From: Streptomyces avidinii
GTDB lineage: Bacteria; Actinomycetota; Actinomycetes; Streptomycetales; Streptomycetaceae
Direction of reading: 5' to 3'
NCBI RefSeq assembly: GCF_014650695.1
Contig: NZ_BMVL01000001.1
Coordinates: forward strand, 673,075 to 737,074
Length of the DNA: 64,000 nucleotides
Within the stretch, counting starts at the first letter, position 1; each line of letters begins with the position of its first letter. The translations under genes and the position numbers were made by a program. Of this stretch, positions 8,687 through 18,003 are shown piece by piece. A model generated the notes under the pieces. It saw only the letters and a program-made list of their open reading frames with translations, ran no database searches and had not been told where the DNA came from.

Positions 8687-10303
8687 TCAGCCCGCCCCGC
8701 GGCCCGCCCGGGCCCGGTGGATGCGGTTGCGTACGAGGTACAGCGCGCCCTCGGCGCCGGGCGCGAGGCGCAGCGCGAGGGCGCCGGCCCCCGTCCGGTA
8801 GGGCTGCGCCAGCAGAACACCGTACCGGCTGCTGGGCAGCGCCCGACGGCGAAGCAGTCGGCCCTGGGGGCGCAGGGAGGTGAACACCGAGCTCCCGTCG
8901 GTGCACCGCACGCCCACCCCCACGTTCCACGCCTGCATCCTGCGCAGCCCCTGGCGGCGGCCCGTGACGGCCAGATCGGCCAGGCGGAACGGCAGTACGG
9001 CGATCCAGCCGCCGCTGCGGTCGGGCTGCAGCGGTACCGGCTGCGCGAGGACCGGGTCGCCGCCCGCCCGGGGCAGGAAGCTCAGCTGGGCGGTGACGGG
9101 CCCGGCCTCGGCGAGGCGCCCGTACAGGTCGTGCACGCGGATCCGGACGGCACCGCGGCCGGCCGGTTCGGCGTCGACCGTGACGGGCAGTTCGGCGACC
9201 GGCAGCACGGGCAGGTCCGCCAGCTCCACCGGGAGCTCCTCGCTCCACACGGGCGCGCCGGTGGGGCCGGTCGCGTACGGGGGCAGCAGCCGCGGCGGTT
9301 CGGCGGCCAGCCGGGTGAGCCGCTCGACGTCGGCGGGCGGGGTCGGCGTGGCGCGCAGCACGGACACGATCCAGCGGGCGTGGGCCGCAGCGGACTCGAT
9401 GTCGGCCTCGGGGAAGGTGTCGAGGTACTCGCGGGTCAGGGTCCACCAGGCGGCCTGGTACTCGGGGTCGCGGCCGAGCTCGCGCAGGTACATGCGCAGG
9501 TCGTACTCCAGGAACTTCACCCGGCAGGCACTGCCCAGCACGGGGGCGGCCTCTTCGAGGATCCCGGCGGCGGTGCGGTGGGCCTCGATGCGGGCGCGCC
9601 AGTTCCCGACGTCCTTGCGGTCCAGGGAGATCGACACCTGGGCGGCGCTGCGCCGCACGTGCCAGACGTAGACGAGGTCGCCGGTGACCGCGATGCGGGG
9701 AGCCGCGGCGAGCACGCGGGCGGTGAAGACGAAGTCCTCGTAGACGAACCGGCCGTCGGGGAAGCGCAGGCCGTGATCCTGGAGGAAGGAGCGCGCGTAC
9801 AGCTTGTTGACGCAGAGGGTGTCGCGGACGAGATCGGGCCGGTCCACCGGCCGCTCGATGACATCGCCCGGCGTATGGAGTCCGGGCATCCACGGGACGT
9901 CGTGGTGCTGGGGCAGCTCGCGCCGCACCGCCGCTCCGACGGTGACCGGGGCGCCGTGCTCCTCGGCGGTGCGCACCAGGGCGTCGGCCGCTCCCGGTGG
10001 CAGGATGTCGTCGCTGTCGAGGAAGAGGACGTAGCGGCCGGATGCGGCCGCGATCCCGTCGTTGCGCGGGGTGCCGCACCCCCCGCTGTTCTCCGTCCGG
10101 TGCACCACCTTGAGGCGGGGGTGGACGGCGGCCAGTTCGTCCAGCACCCGCGCGGTGCCGTCGGACGAGGCGTCGTTCACCGCGATGACCTCGGCGACCA
10201 CCGGACCCTGGGCGAGGGCCGAGGAAACGGCCTCGCCCACGAGCCCGGCGTCGTTGTACGCGATGACCACGACGGAAACCGTGGGGGGGTTGCTGCTGTT
10301 CAC
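8687..10303 (-). CDS. GT2 glycosyltransferase with C-terminal beta-rich domain
   Basis: A 538-residue protein whose first 230 residues are a GT2 domain closely similar to that of the 3467-6346 fusion: VSVVVIAYNDAGL, VNDASSDGT, ENSGGCGTPRNDGI, FLDSDDILPPGA near residue 94 and VYEDFVFTAR. The rest (about 370-538) resembles the fusion's middle region and ends in an Arg-rich tail. There is no TagF domain. It looks like a paralogue that lost, or never gained, the polymerase half. The GTG at 10303 is the first start before the conserved strand, but no clear ribosome-binding site precedes it, so the start is uncertain. It sits upstream of galE with an 83-base gap and likely shares its transcript. 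Confidence 0.88.
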   Translation of the reverse strand: MNSSNPPTVSVVVIAYNDAGLVGEAVSSALAQGPVVAEVIAVNDASSDGTARVLDELAAVHPRLKVVHRTENSGGCGTPRNDGIAAASGRYVLFLDSDDILPPGAADALVRTAEEHGAPVTVGAAVRRELPQHHDVPWMPGLHTPGDVIERPVDRPDLVRDTLCVNKLYARSFLQDHGLRFPDGRFVYEDFVFTARVLAAAPRIAVTGDLVYVWHVRRSAAQVSISLDRKDVGNWRARIEAHRTAAGILEEAAPVLGSACRVKFLEYDLRMYLRELGRDPEYQAAWWTLTREYLDTFPEADIESAAAHARWIVSVLRATPTPPADVERLTRLAAEPPRLLPPYATGPTGAPVWSEELPVELADLPVLPVAELPVTVDAEPAGRGAVRIRVHDLYGRLAEAGPVTAQLSFLPRAGGDPVLAQPVPLQPDRSGGWIAVLPFRLADLAVTGRRQGLRRMQAWNVGVGVRCTDGSSVFTSLRPQGRLLRRRALPSSRYGVLLAQPYRTGAGALALRLAPGAEGALYLVRNRIHRARAGRGAG

Positions 10304-10373
10304 CCGGAAGATCCTAGGCGACCGATGTAAAGGCGCCTTCAAACCTTCCGGGCACACGTCCCTCGGGAGGGGC

Positions 10374-11819
10374 TCAGAACGGCCGGAATTCGTCGTACTC
10401 CTGCTGCGCCGAGTCCCCGCGCTTGGCGTCCTTCTCCTTGCGGCGCGTGGTGGCCGGGCGCGGAGCCTCCAGACGGTGGTCCTCGCCGCGGCGGCCCAGC
10501 ATCTCGGCACCGGCCATCATGGTCGGCTCCCAGTCGAAGACGACCGCGTTCTCGTCGGAGCCGATGGCCACGCCGTCACCGGCGCGGGCGCCGGCCTTCT
10601 TGAGCGCCTCCTCGACGCCGAGGCGGTTGAGGCGGTCGGCCAGGTAGCCGACGGCCTCGTCGTTGTTGAAGTCGGTCTGGCGGACCCAGCGCTCCGGCTT
10701 CTCGCCGCGCACCTTGTAGACGTCCTCGACCTCGTCGTAGGTGACGGTGAAGCCGGCGTCGTCCACGGCCTTCGGACGGATGACGATGCGGGTCGCCTCC
10801 TCCTTCGGCTTGCGGGCGCGGGCCTTGGCGATGACCTCGGCGAGGAAGTAGGAGAGCTCCTTCAGACCGGTACGGGCGACCGCGGAGACCTCGAAGACCT
10901 TGTAGCCGCGGGCCTCCAGGTCCGGGCGGACCATGTCGGCGAGCTCCTGGCCGTCCGGGATGTCGACCTTGTTGAGGACGACGAGGCGCGGACGCTTCTC
11001 CAGGCCGCCGCCGTAGAGCCTCAGCTCCTCCTCGATGACGTCGAGGTCGGCGATCGGGTCGCGGTCGGACTCCAGCGTGGCGGTGTCCAGGACGTGCACC
11101 AGCACCGAGCAGCGCTCGACGTGGCGCAGGAACTCCAGGCCCAGGCCACGGCCCTGGCTGGCGCCGGGGATCAGGCCCGGGACGTCCGCGATCGTGTAGA
11201 CCGTGGAGCCGGCGGTGACGACGCCCAGGTTCGGGACGAGGGTGGTGAACGGGTAGTCCGCGATCTTCGGCTTGGCCGAGGAGAGCACCGAGATCAGCGA
11301 GGACTTGCCGGCGCTCGGGAAGCCGACTAGCGCCACGTCGGCGACGGTCTTGAGCTCCAGGACGACGTCGCCGGTGGTGCCGGGGACGCCGAGGAGCGCG
11401 AAGCCGGGGGCCTTGCGGCGGGCGGAGGAGAGCGCGGCATTGCCGAGGCCGCCGCGGCCGCCCTCGGCGGCGACGTAGGTGGTGCCCTGGCCGACGAGGT
11501 CGGCGAGGACGTTGCCCTCCTTGTCGAGGACGACGGTGCCGTCCGGTACGGGCAGGACCAGGTCCTGGCCGTCCTTGCCGGAGCGGTTGCCGCCCTCGCC
11601 GGGCTTGCCGTTGGTGGCCTTGCGGTGGGGGCTGTGGTGGTAGTCCAGCAGGGTCGTGATCGCCTGCTCCACCACCAGGATGACGTCGCCGCCACGGCCG
11701 CCGTTGCCGCCGTCGGGGCCGCCGAGCGGCTTGAACTTCTCCCGGTGAACGGAGGCGCAGCCGTGGCCCCCGTTACCCGCGGCGACGTGCAGCTCGACGC
11801 GGTCCACGAAGGTGGTCAT
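10374..11819 (-). CDS. obg: GTPase Obg
   Basis: A 481-residue essential GTPase that associates with ribosomes. In Streptomyces it is known to couple the GTP pool to the onset of sporulation. The Gly-rich Obg fold covers residues 1-160 ([31 protein letters not shown]). The G domain follows, with G1 GFPSAGKSS at about 166, the [12 protein letters not shown] switch and NKVD. A C-terminal OCT domain starts near 350. A charged tail ends the protein. The ATG at 11819 has GGAGG at good spacing. It is last in the rplU-rpmA-obg unit, with a hairpin in the 169-base gap after rpmA. Confidence 0.97.
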   Translation of the reverse strand: MTTFVDRVELHVAAGNGGHGCASVHREKFKPLGGPDGGNGGRGGDVILVVEQAITTLLDYHHSPHRKATNGKPGEGGNRSGKDGQDLVLPVPDGTVVLDKEGNVLADLVGQGTTYVAAEGGRGGLGNAALSSARRKAPGFALLGVPGTTGDVVLELKTVADVALVGFPSAGKSSLISVLSSAKPKIADYPFTTLVPNLGVVTAGSTVYTIADVPGLIPGASQGRGLGLEFLRHVERCSVLVHVLDTATLESDRDPIADLDVIEEELRLYGGGLEKRPRLVVLNKVDIPDGQELADMVRPDLEARGYKVFEVSAVARTGLKELSYFLAEVIAKARARKPKEEATRIVIRPKAVDDAGFTVTYDEVEDVYKVRGEKPERWVRQTDFNNDEAVGYLADRLNRLGVEEALKKAGARAGDGVAIGSDENAVVFDWEPTMMAGAEMLGRRGEDHRLEAPRPATTRRKEKDAKRGDSAQQEYDEFRPF

Positions 11820-11899
11820 GGGTGTTCCTCCAGATACATACGGGAATGTCCCGGGCAGGCCTTGCTGCCCATTAAAACGTGGTCTGTATGACAACGCGC

Positions 11900-11954
11900 C
11901 GAGGGCGGACCTCTCTTCCCGGCTTGCGCCGGAAAGAGCTGAGATCCGCCCTCG
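11900..11954 (-). terminator. Hairpin between rpmA and obg
   Basis: Two nested stems: an outer nine-base pairing (11901-11909 with 11946-11954) and an inner ten-base one around a CTTGCG loop. It probably attenuates rpmA transcript before obg, making obg expression a fraction of ribosomal-protein expression, or stabilises the rpmA 3' end. No gene is visible in 11820-11988. Confidence 0.7.
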
Positions 11955-11988
11955 GGAAGTTACGAACGCTCGATCAGCCGAAGCTGGA

Positions 11989-12243
11989 TCAGGCGGCCGG
12001 AACGATGTTGACGACCTTGCGGCCACGGTGCGTGCCGAACTGGACCGAACCGGCCAGCAGCGCGAACAGCGTGTCGTCGCCACCACGACCGACACCCGAA
12101 CCCGGGTGGAAGTGGGTGCCGCGCTGGCGGACGAGGATCTCACCAGCGGAAACGACCTGACCGCCGAAGCGCTTCACGCCGAGCCGCTGGGCATTGGAGT
12201 CGCGCCCGTTCCGGGTGGACGATGCGCCCTTCTTGTGTGCCAT
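11989..12243 (-). CDS. rpmA: 50S ribosomal protein L27
   Basis: An 84-residue L27 of normal length. It begins [16 protein letters not shown] and contains [20 protein letters not shown] and [16 protein letters not shown], all diagnostic. It lies at the peptidyl-transferase centre of the large subunit. It starts 13 bases after rplU ends, and the two are cotranscribed in most bacteria. There is no N-terminal cleaved extension of the Firmicute type. Confidence 0.98.
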   Translation of the reverse strand: MAHKKGASSTRNGRDSNAQRLGVKRFGGQVVSAGEILVRQRGTHFHPGSGVGRGGDDTLFALLAGSVQFGTHRGRKVVNIVPAA

Positions 12244-12256
12244 GTCTCAGTCCCTC

Positions 12257-12577
12257 TTACTTCGCAGCCGCGGGGATACCGGTGACCTTGATCGCCGTGT
12301 ACTGCTGGCGGTGACCCTGGCGACGGCGGTAGCCGGTCTTGTTCTTGTAGCGCAGGATGTCGATCTTGGCGCCCTTGTGGTGGTCCACAATCTCGGCCGT
12401 GACCTTGATACCGGCCAGGACCCACGGGTCGCTGGTCACGGCTTCGCCGTCGACAACGAGCAGGGTCGAGAGCTCGACCGTGTCGCCAACCTTGGCAGTG
12501 GAAATCTTGTCAACCTCAACGATGTCACCAACAGCAACCTTGTGCTGGCGACCACCGCTGCGCACGATGGCGTACAC
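12257..12577 (-). CDS. rplU: 50S ribosomal protein L21
   Basis: A 106-residue L21 starting at GTG 12577 ([14 protein letters not shown]) with a GAGAG-rich region upstream. The conserved [15 protein letters not shown] and the C-terminal KRRQGHRQ-like basic motif ([12 protein letters not shown]) are present. It is first gene of the rplU-rpmA-obg unit. The 224-base leader between it and the rne terminator at 12802 should hold its promoter; I could not assign the promoter with confidence. Confidence 0.97.
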   Translation of the reverse strand: MYAIVRSGGRQHKVAVGDIVEVDKISTAKVGDTVELSTLLVVDGEAVTSDPWVLAGIKVTAEIVDHHKGAKIDILRYKNKTGYRRRQGHRQQYTAIKVTGIPAAAK

Positions 12578-12801
12578 GCGGATCTCTCTCTCACTCGGGA
12601 CGGATGCTCCTGAAGCCAGCCGCTCAGACGGAACCCGCCTCAAGGACGGGACCACGCTGATCCGGATTGGACGAGCGGCCTCTCTCGCACGACGCTTGCG
12701 CGTACGGCGTGAGGAAGGTGCTCAGGAGCGCGGCGCGCGCTAAAACACGCCGACGGTCTAGGTTACGGGGCCGGTCCCGTAGGAGCAAACCGGGCCCCGC
12801 A

Positions 12802-12839
12802 CGGCCGTGGGCCCCGCCGTTCGGCGGGGCCCACGGCCG
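12802..12839 (-). terminator. rne terminator
   Basis: A 17-bp perfect GC stem closed by a TTCG-type loop, 20 bases past the rne stop. It separates rne from the rplU unit. Confidence 0.88.
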
Positions 12840-12859
12840 CTGTGTCACTCAGCGGTGAA

Positions 12860-15800
12860 TCAGGCCTCGGTCGGAGCCGAGACGGAGGGCAGCGTCTGCT
12901 GCTCCGCCGCCGCGGTCTTCTTCGTCGTCCGCTTCGCCGCGGTCTTCTTGGTCGTGGCCGCCTTCTTGGCCACGGTCTTCTTGGCGGCCGCCGCCTTCTT
13001 GGCCGGAGCCTTCTTCGCGGCGGGCGCCTTCTTGGCCGCAGCCTTCCTGGCGGTCTTCTTGGCCGGTGCGGCCTCCTCGACCGGTGCGGCCTCCTCGGCC
13101 GGCGTCTCGGCCTCGGTCGCCGGGGCCTCCACGACCACCACGGCGGCCTCCGCCGACCCGGCCGGGGAACCGGCGGGTGCGGTGGCCTTGCGGGTGGCAC
13201 GGCGGCGCGGACGGGCCGGAGCGGCCTCCGCGACGGGGGCCTCCTCGACCTCGGCGACGGCGACGGGCTCGGGCTCGACGACCGGCTCCGGCTCCGGCAC
13301 GACGACCGGCTCCGGCTCCGGGGCCACCTCGACCGCGGGCGCCGGGGCGCCGGCCGGGGCAGTGGCCTTACGGGTCGCCCGGCGACGGGTACGGCCCTTC
13401 GGCGCGGCTTCCTCGGTCACCGCTTCGGCCACGACCTCCGCGACGACCTCCGAGGCCTCCACGGCTTCGGAGACGACCTCGGCGGCCGGCTCCAGCACCG
13501 TGTCGGCGGGCTCGATCACCGGCTCGGCCTCGACCACGGGGGCCGGGGCCTGCGCCGGAGCGACCGCACCGCGCGGGGCACCCGCCGGAGCGGTGGCCTT
13601 GCGGGTGGCACGGCGCCGGTTGCGGCGGCCGCTGATGCCCGCGGCGGCCTCGGCCTCGGCCGGGCTGCTGTAGAGCTCCTCGTCCGCGACGAACTCCGGC
13701 TCGGGCAGGGCCCGCGGCGCGGCGGCCTCGGCGGCCACCTCGGCCTCGGACTCGAAGCCCTCCGTGTCGACGGTCTCGACCTCGTGGTCGTGCTGGTCGA
13801 AGTCGGCGCGGCCACCGCGGCGCTTGGAGCGCTTGCCGTTGCCACCGCCGCCGACCGCGGTCGGGGTCTCCATGTGCACGATGACACCGCGGCCGTTGCA
13901 GTGGACGCAGGTCTCGGAGAAGGACTCCAGCAGACCCTGGCCCACCCGCTTGCGGGTCATCTGGACCAGGCCCAGCGAGGTGACCTCGGCCACCTGGTGC
14001 TTCGTACGGTCGCGGCCCAGGCACTCCAGCATGCGCCGCAGGACCAGGTCGCGGTTGGACTCCAGGACCATGTCGATGAAGTCGATGACGACGATGCCGC
14101 CCAGGTCGCGCAGCCGCAGCTGGCGCACGATCTCCTCGGCCGCCTCCAGGTTGTTCCTGGTGACGGTCTCCTCGAGGTTGCCGCCCTGACCGGTGAACTT
14201 GCCGGTGTTGACGTCGATGACGATCATCGCCTCGGTCTTGTCGATCACAAGCGAGCCGCCCGAGGGCAGCCACACCTTGCGGTCGAGCGCCTTGGCGAGC
14301 TGCTCGTCGATCCGGTACGTCGCGAAGACGTCGACCTCGGAGGTCCAGCGGGACAGCCGGTCGGCCAGGTCCGGGGCCACGTGGTTCACGTAGCCGTGGA
14401 TGGTCTCCCAGGCGCCGTCACCGCTGACGATGACCTTCGAGAAGTCCTCGTTGAAGATGTCGCGCACGACGCGGACGGTCATGTCCGGCTCGCCGTACAG
14501 CAGGCTCGGCGAAGAGGTCGAGATCTGCTTCGACTTCTTCTGGATGTCCTCCCACTGGGCCTGCAGACGCTCGACGTCGCGGCGCAGCTCGTCCTCGCTC
14601 GCGCCCTCGGCGGCGGTGCGCACGATGACGCCCGCGTCCTCGGGGACGATCTTCTTGAGGATGGTCTTCAGACGCGCGCGCTCGGTGTCGGGCAGCTTGC
14701 GGCTGATGCCGGTCATCGAGCCCTCGGGCACGTAGACCAGGTAGCGGCCGGGCAGCGAGACCTGGCTGGTCAGGCGGGCGCCCTTGTGGCCGATCGGGTC
14801 CTTGGTGACCTGCACCAGGACCGACTGGCCGGACTTGAGGGCGGACTCGATGCGGCGCGGCCCGTTGGCCATGCCGAGCGCCTCGAAGTTGACCTCACCG
14901 GCGTACAGGACGGCGTTGCGGCCCTTGCCGATGTCGATGAAGGCGGCCTCCATCGACGGCAGCACGTTCTGGACCTTGCCCAGGTAGACGTTGCCGACGT
15001 ACGACGTGGCCTCTTCCTTGTTGACGTAGTGCTCGACGAGCACGTTGTCCTCAAGGACGCCGATCTGGGTGCGCTCGCCGGCCTGGCGGACGACCATCAC
15101 GCGCTCGACGGCCTCACGGCGGGCCAGGAACTCGGCCTCGGTGATGATCGGGACGCGGCGGCGGCCCTGCTCGCGGCCCTCGCGGCGGCGCTGCTTCTTC
15201 GCCTCCAGGCGGGTCGAGCCCTTGATGGACTGGACCTCGTCGGCGCTCGAACCGGGTTCGGCCTTCTCGCGCGCCGGGCGCGGCTCGCGGACCTTGACGA
15301 CGGTACGGACGCCGTCCTCGTCGCCCGCTTCGGCAGCCTCGGAAGAGCTCTCGCCACTGCGGCGGCGACGACGACGACGACGGCGGCTGGAGCTGGAGCC
15401 GAGGGCCTCTTCGGCGTCCTCGTCCTCTTCCTCCTCGCCCTCCTGATCGGCGGCGTCGCGCTCGGCGGTCTCGGTCTCCTCCTCGGCGGACTCGTCGAGG
15501 TCGGCGGCCTCACCGCGGCGGCGACGACGGCCTCCGCGACGGCGACGGCGCGACGGGCGCTCGCCCGACTCGTCGCCCTCGTCGAACTCCTCGTCGAGCT
15601 CGGCGGCCTCGGCCTCCGGCTCCTCCTCCGCGAGCACCTCGGGAAGGGAGACGGGAGCGGTCTCGGCGACCGGAGCGGCCTCGGCGGCGCCGCGACCACG
15701 GCGACGGCGGCGGCCGGCGGGCTGCGCGGCCGGGGCCTCGGTCTCGGCGGTGACCTCGGTGAGCTCCTCCTCTTCGACCTCCTCGGCCGGGGCGGCGGCG

Positions 15801-16861
15801 CGGGCGGCCGCGGCGGCCATGGCGGCGGTCTCCGGGGTCTGGAACATCGGCTCGGCGAAGACCGGGGCCTGGAAGACGGCCACGGCGGGACGCGCGGCAC
15901 GGCGGGCGCGGGCCGGGGCGGCGGGCGCCTCGGCCTCGGCGGCCGCGGCGGGCTGCGCGGGGGCGGCCGGTGCGGTGGTGGAGCGGGTGGCGCGGCGGCG
16001 GCCGCCGCGCTTCGGGGAGTCCAGGGCGTCGGCCACGGTGAACGTGCGGGCGGTGGCCTTGGGGGCCTCCTCGACGACCGGCTCGGCCTCGGCGGCCGGG
16101 GTCTCGACCACAGCAGCGGCCTCGGCAGCCGGAGCCGCAACGGCGCGAGTGGCGCGACGACGGGCACGCGGAGCCGGAGCAGCCGCAGCCTCCTCCACGA
16201 CCGGCGCGGGCTCGGCCTCGGCGGCCGGGGCCTCGACCACAGCAGCAGCCTCGGCAGCCGGAGCCGCAACGGCCCGAGTGGCGCGACGACGGGCACGCGG
16301 AGCCGGAGCAGCCGCAGCCTCCTCGACAACCGGCGCGGGCTCGGCCTCGGCGGCCGGGGCCTCGACCACAGCAGCAGCCTCGGCAGCCGGAGCCGCAACG
16401 GCCCGAGTGGCGCGACGACGGGCACGCGGAGCCGGAGCAGCCGCGGCCTCCTCCACGACCGGCGCGGGCTCGGCCTCGGCGACCGGGGCCTCCGGGGCGG
16501 CCACGGCGCGGGTGGCACGGCGGCGGGTACGCGGAGCCGGAGCGGCCGGAGCCTCCTCGGCGACCGGCGCGGGCTCGGCGGCCGGGGTCTCGACGACGGC
16601 CTCGGCAGCCGGGGTCACCGGAGCGGCCACGGCGCGGGTCGCGCGGCGGCGGGGACGAGCGGGGGCGGCTGCCGGAGCGGCCTCTTCGGCGGGGGCGGCC
16701 GGTGCGGCCTCCGTCACCGGGGCGGTCTCCGCGACGGCCCCACCGGGCGGACCGGCGGGCCGGGAAGCGGCACGGCGGCGACGGCGCGGCGGCAGGTTGT
16801 CGCTGGGGCTGCCGTTGTCGGCGCTGCCGGCAGGGGTGGTGTCATTTTCGTTGTTGAGCAT
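12860..16861 (-). CDS. rne: Ribonuclease E/G, large Streptomyces type
   Basis: An endoribonuclease of 1,333 residues that processes rRNA and degrades mRNA; from memory the S. coelicolor enzyme (RNase ES) is about this length. The N-terminal 550 residues are Ala/Glu/Pro-rich with R-rich ARRRATRAVAAP units. The central catalytic core has the S1-like region (YVGNVYLGKVQNVLPSMEAA) and the DNase I-like active-site aspartates in IVIDVNTGKFTG (about 879) and VVIDFIDMV (about 925). The Zn-link is CVHCNGRG (about 988). The C-terminal 350 residues repeat RRRATRKATAPAG and end in a Lys/Ala tail like histone H1. ATG 16861 is chosen; a longer frame to 16984 lacks a better site. Confidence 0.95.
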   Translation of the reverse strand: MLNNENDTTPAGSADNGSPSDNLPPRRRRRAASRPAGPPGGAVAETAPVTEAAPAAPAEEAAPAAAPARPRRRATRAVAAPVTPAAEAVVETPAAEPAPVAEEAPAAPAPRTRRRATRAVAAPEAPVAEAEPAPVVEEAAAAPAPRARRRATRAVAAPAAEAAAVVEAPAAEAEPAPVVEEAAAAPAPRARRRATRAVAAPAAEAAAVVEAPAAEAEPAPVVEEAAAAPAPRARRRATRAVAAPAAEAAAVVETPAAEAEPVVEEAPKATARTFTVADALDSPKRGGRRRATRSTTAPAAPAQPAAAAEAEAPAAPARARRAARPAVAVFQAPVFAEPMFQTPETAAMAAAAARAAAPAEEVEEEELTEVTAETEAPAAQPAGRRRRRGRGAAEAAPVAETAPVSLPEVLAEEEPEAEAAELDEEFDEGDESGERPSRRRRRGGRRRRRGEAADLDESAEEETETAERDAADQEGEEEEDEDAEEALGSSSSRRRRRRRRRSGESSSEAAEAGDEDGVRTVVKVREPRPAREKAEPGSSADEVQSIKGSTRLEAKKQRRREGREQGRRRVPIITEAEFLARREAVERVMVVRQAGERTQIGVLEDNVLVEHYVNKEEATSYVGNVYLGKVQNVLPSMEAAFIDIGKGRNAVLYAGEVNFEALGMANGPRRIESALKSGQSVLVQVTKDPIGHKGARLTSQVSLPGRYLVYVPEGSMTGISRKLPDTERARLKTILKKIVPEDAGVIVRTAAEGASEDELRRDVERLQAQWEDIQKKSKQISTSSPSLLYGEPDMTVRVVRDIFNEDFSKVIVSGDGAWETIHGYVNHVAPDLADRLSRWTSEVDVFATYRIDEQLAKALDRKVWLPSGGSLVIDKTEAMIVIDVNTGKFTGQGGNLEETVTRNNLEAAEEIVRQLRLRDLGGIVVIDFIDMVLESNRDLVLRRMLECLGRDRTKHQVAEVTSLGLVQMTRKRVGQGLLESFSETCVHCNGRGVIVHMETPTAVGGGGNGKRSKRRGGRADFDQHDHEVETVDTEGFESEAEVAAEAAAPRALPEPEFVADEELYSSPAEAEAAAGISGRRNRRRATRKATAPAGAPRGAVAPAQAPAPVVEAEPVIEPADTVLEPAAEVVSEAVEASEVVAEVVAEAVTEEAAPKGRTRRRATRKATAPAGAPAPAVEVAPEPEPVVVPEPEPVVEPEPVAVAEVEEAPVAEAAPARPRRRATRKATAPAGSPAGSAEAAVVVVEAPATEAETPAEEAAPVEEAAPAKKTARKAAAKKAPAAKKAPAKKAAAAKKTVAKKAATTKKTAAKRTTKKTAAAEQQTLPSVSAPTEA
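16082..16498 (-). repeat. 129-bp in-frame tandem repeat within rne
   Basis: Three near-identical 129-base copies begin at 16082, 16211 and 16340, with a decaying partial copy from 16469. Each encodes 43 residues containing ARRRATRAVAAPAAEAA and VVEEAAAAPAP. Copy-to-copy differences are a handful of bases, so the array is recent or is being homogenised. Confidence 0.92.
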
Positions 16862-16995
16862 TGCGGGCGGTTCTCCCGTCACGCTCCCGGGCGCCGCGGC
16901 TGACTTCCGGTCCGGCACGGCTCCGCGTAATGAGCGCGGAACCGGCCTCCGGGGCGCGTTCGCCACACGGGAGCTGTAGTCCATGGCCGCCGGTT

Positions 16996-17016
16996 CCGTA
17001 CGTGTTGTCCGTACGG
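16996..17016 (-). terminator. Small inverted repeat between DUF2344 gene and rne
   Basis: A perfect seven-base stem (CCGTACG with CGTACGG) around a seven-base loop, 80 bases past the 17097 stop and 135 bases before the rne start. It could be a weak terminator or an operator at the rne promoter. The rest of 16862-17096 shows no gene. Confidence 0.35.
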
Positions 17017-17096
17017 CCTGGCGGAAGTCTTCAGGTCAGTGCGCGGCCCGACCCAGGTGGCTCCCGAGTACCAGGGCTGCGCGACGACGACGATCC

Positions 17097-17879
17097 CTAC
17101 GCGGCGGGACCTTCCGGCGCCTTCGCGTCGGCTGCTACGGCGGCCGTGGGTGGGGCGGCCGTGTCAGCCTCGCGGTCGGGCGCGAGCGGGTCGGTCACCG
17201 TGCCGGACTCCTCGTCGAAGAGCCCCTGCGCCAGCCTGGTCACCGCAGAGGGGACCGGCGGCGCCAGGTCGGCCACAGCTCGGAGACCGGACAGGACGTC
17301 GTCGGGTCGCACGGCAGGTGTCAGATGCCGAACAACCAGGCGCAGTATCGCACAAGCATTGTCCAGCGGCCTATCAGCCGGGGCGGGAAGGGCTTCCAGG
17401 CTGACGACCGCGCCACGCGTGTCGAAGGTCCGCATGCCGTTCTTGGTCCGGCGCTGCACCTCCACGGTTTCGGCGGCGAGGAACGCCGTCACGGCCCGCT
17501 CGGCCTCCGTGGGCTCCACGCCGTCCAGGCGCAGCTCCCACACGGAGGCGGTCAGCCGGTCGGCGAGGCCCGAGGTGCGGGCCTCGACGGCGTCGATGAT
17601 GTCGAGCCCGGTCGGCATCGACTCGTCGAGCAGCTCACGGAGCTTCTCGGGGTCGCGGGGCTCGGCGAGGGCGATCTCCAGGTACTCCGCCTCGCTGCCG
17701 GTCCCGGTCGGGGCGGCGTTCGCGTACGAGACGCGCGGGTGCGGGGTGAAGCCTGCCGAGTACGCCATGGGCACCTCGGCGCGGCGCAGGGCCCGCTCGA
17801 AGGCGCGCTGGAAGTCGCGGTGACTGGTGAACCGGAGGCGGCCGCGCTTGGTGTAGCGCAGTCGGATGCGCTGCACCAC
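17097..17879 (-). CDS. TIGR03936-family radical-SAM-linked protein (DUF2344)
   Basis: A protein of 260 residues, recognised by RIRLRYTKRGRLRFTSHRDF, the AFERALRRAEVPMAYSAGF stretch and PHPRVSY near the N-terminus. The family nearly always sits beside a B12-binding radical SAM enzyme, as here (18885-20807). It is suspected to act with that enzyme in tRNA or small-molecule modification, but its chemistry is not established. The C-terminus is an Ala/Pro-rich tail. Adjacent GTG codons at 17879 and 17876 are the first standard starts, but they lack a ribosome-binding site. A CTG at 17918, 13 codons upstream, has a perfect AAGGAG eight bases before it. Confidence 0.88.
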   Translation of the reverse strand: MVQRIRLRYTKRGRLRFTSHRDFQRAFERALRRAEVPMAYSAGFTPHPRVSYANAAPTGTGSEAEYLEIALAEPRDPEKLRELLDESMPTGLDIIDAVEARTSGLADRLTASVWELRLDGVEPTEAERAVTAFLAAETVEVQRRTKNGMRTFDTRGAVVSLEALPAPADRPLDNACAILRLVVRHLTPAVRPDDVLSGLRAVADLAPPVPSAVTRLAQGLFDEESGTVTDPLAPDREADTAAPPTAAVAADAKAPEGPAA

Positions 17880-18003
17880 CGGTGCGGGAGGCGGGCCTTC
17901 GGGCTGTCGCTTGCCCAGTGGTTCTTCTCCTTGTGCGGGGCTCCGCGGCTCGCGCGTCGCCCTGAGCGTCTGTGGGGCCGGCGGGCGCCGCCCTGCTTCC
18001 GGC

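Noticed and set aside
12578..12801. Possible ribosomal-protein leader or riboswitch before rplU
   Set aside because: No conserved leader structure could be recognised by eye.
12842..16903. A 1,353-codon open frame on the plus strand
   Set aside because: It is the antisense shadow of rne, kept open by high GC and its repeats; the composition is Gly/Leu/Arg low complexity with no motif.
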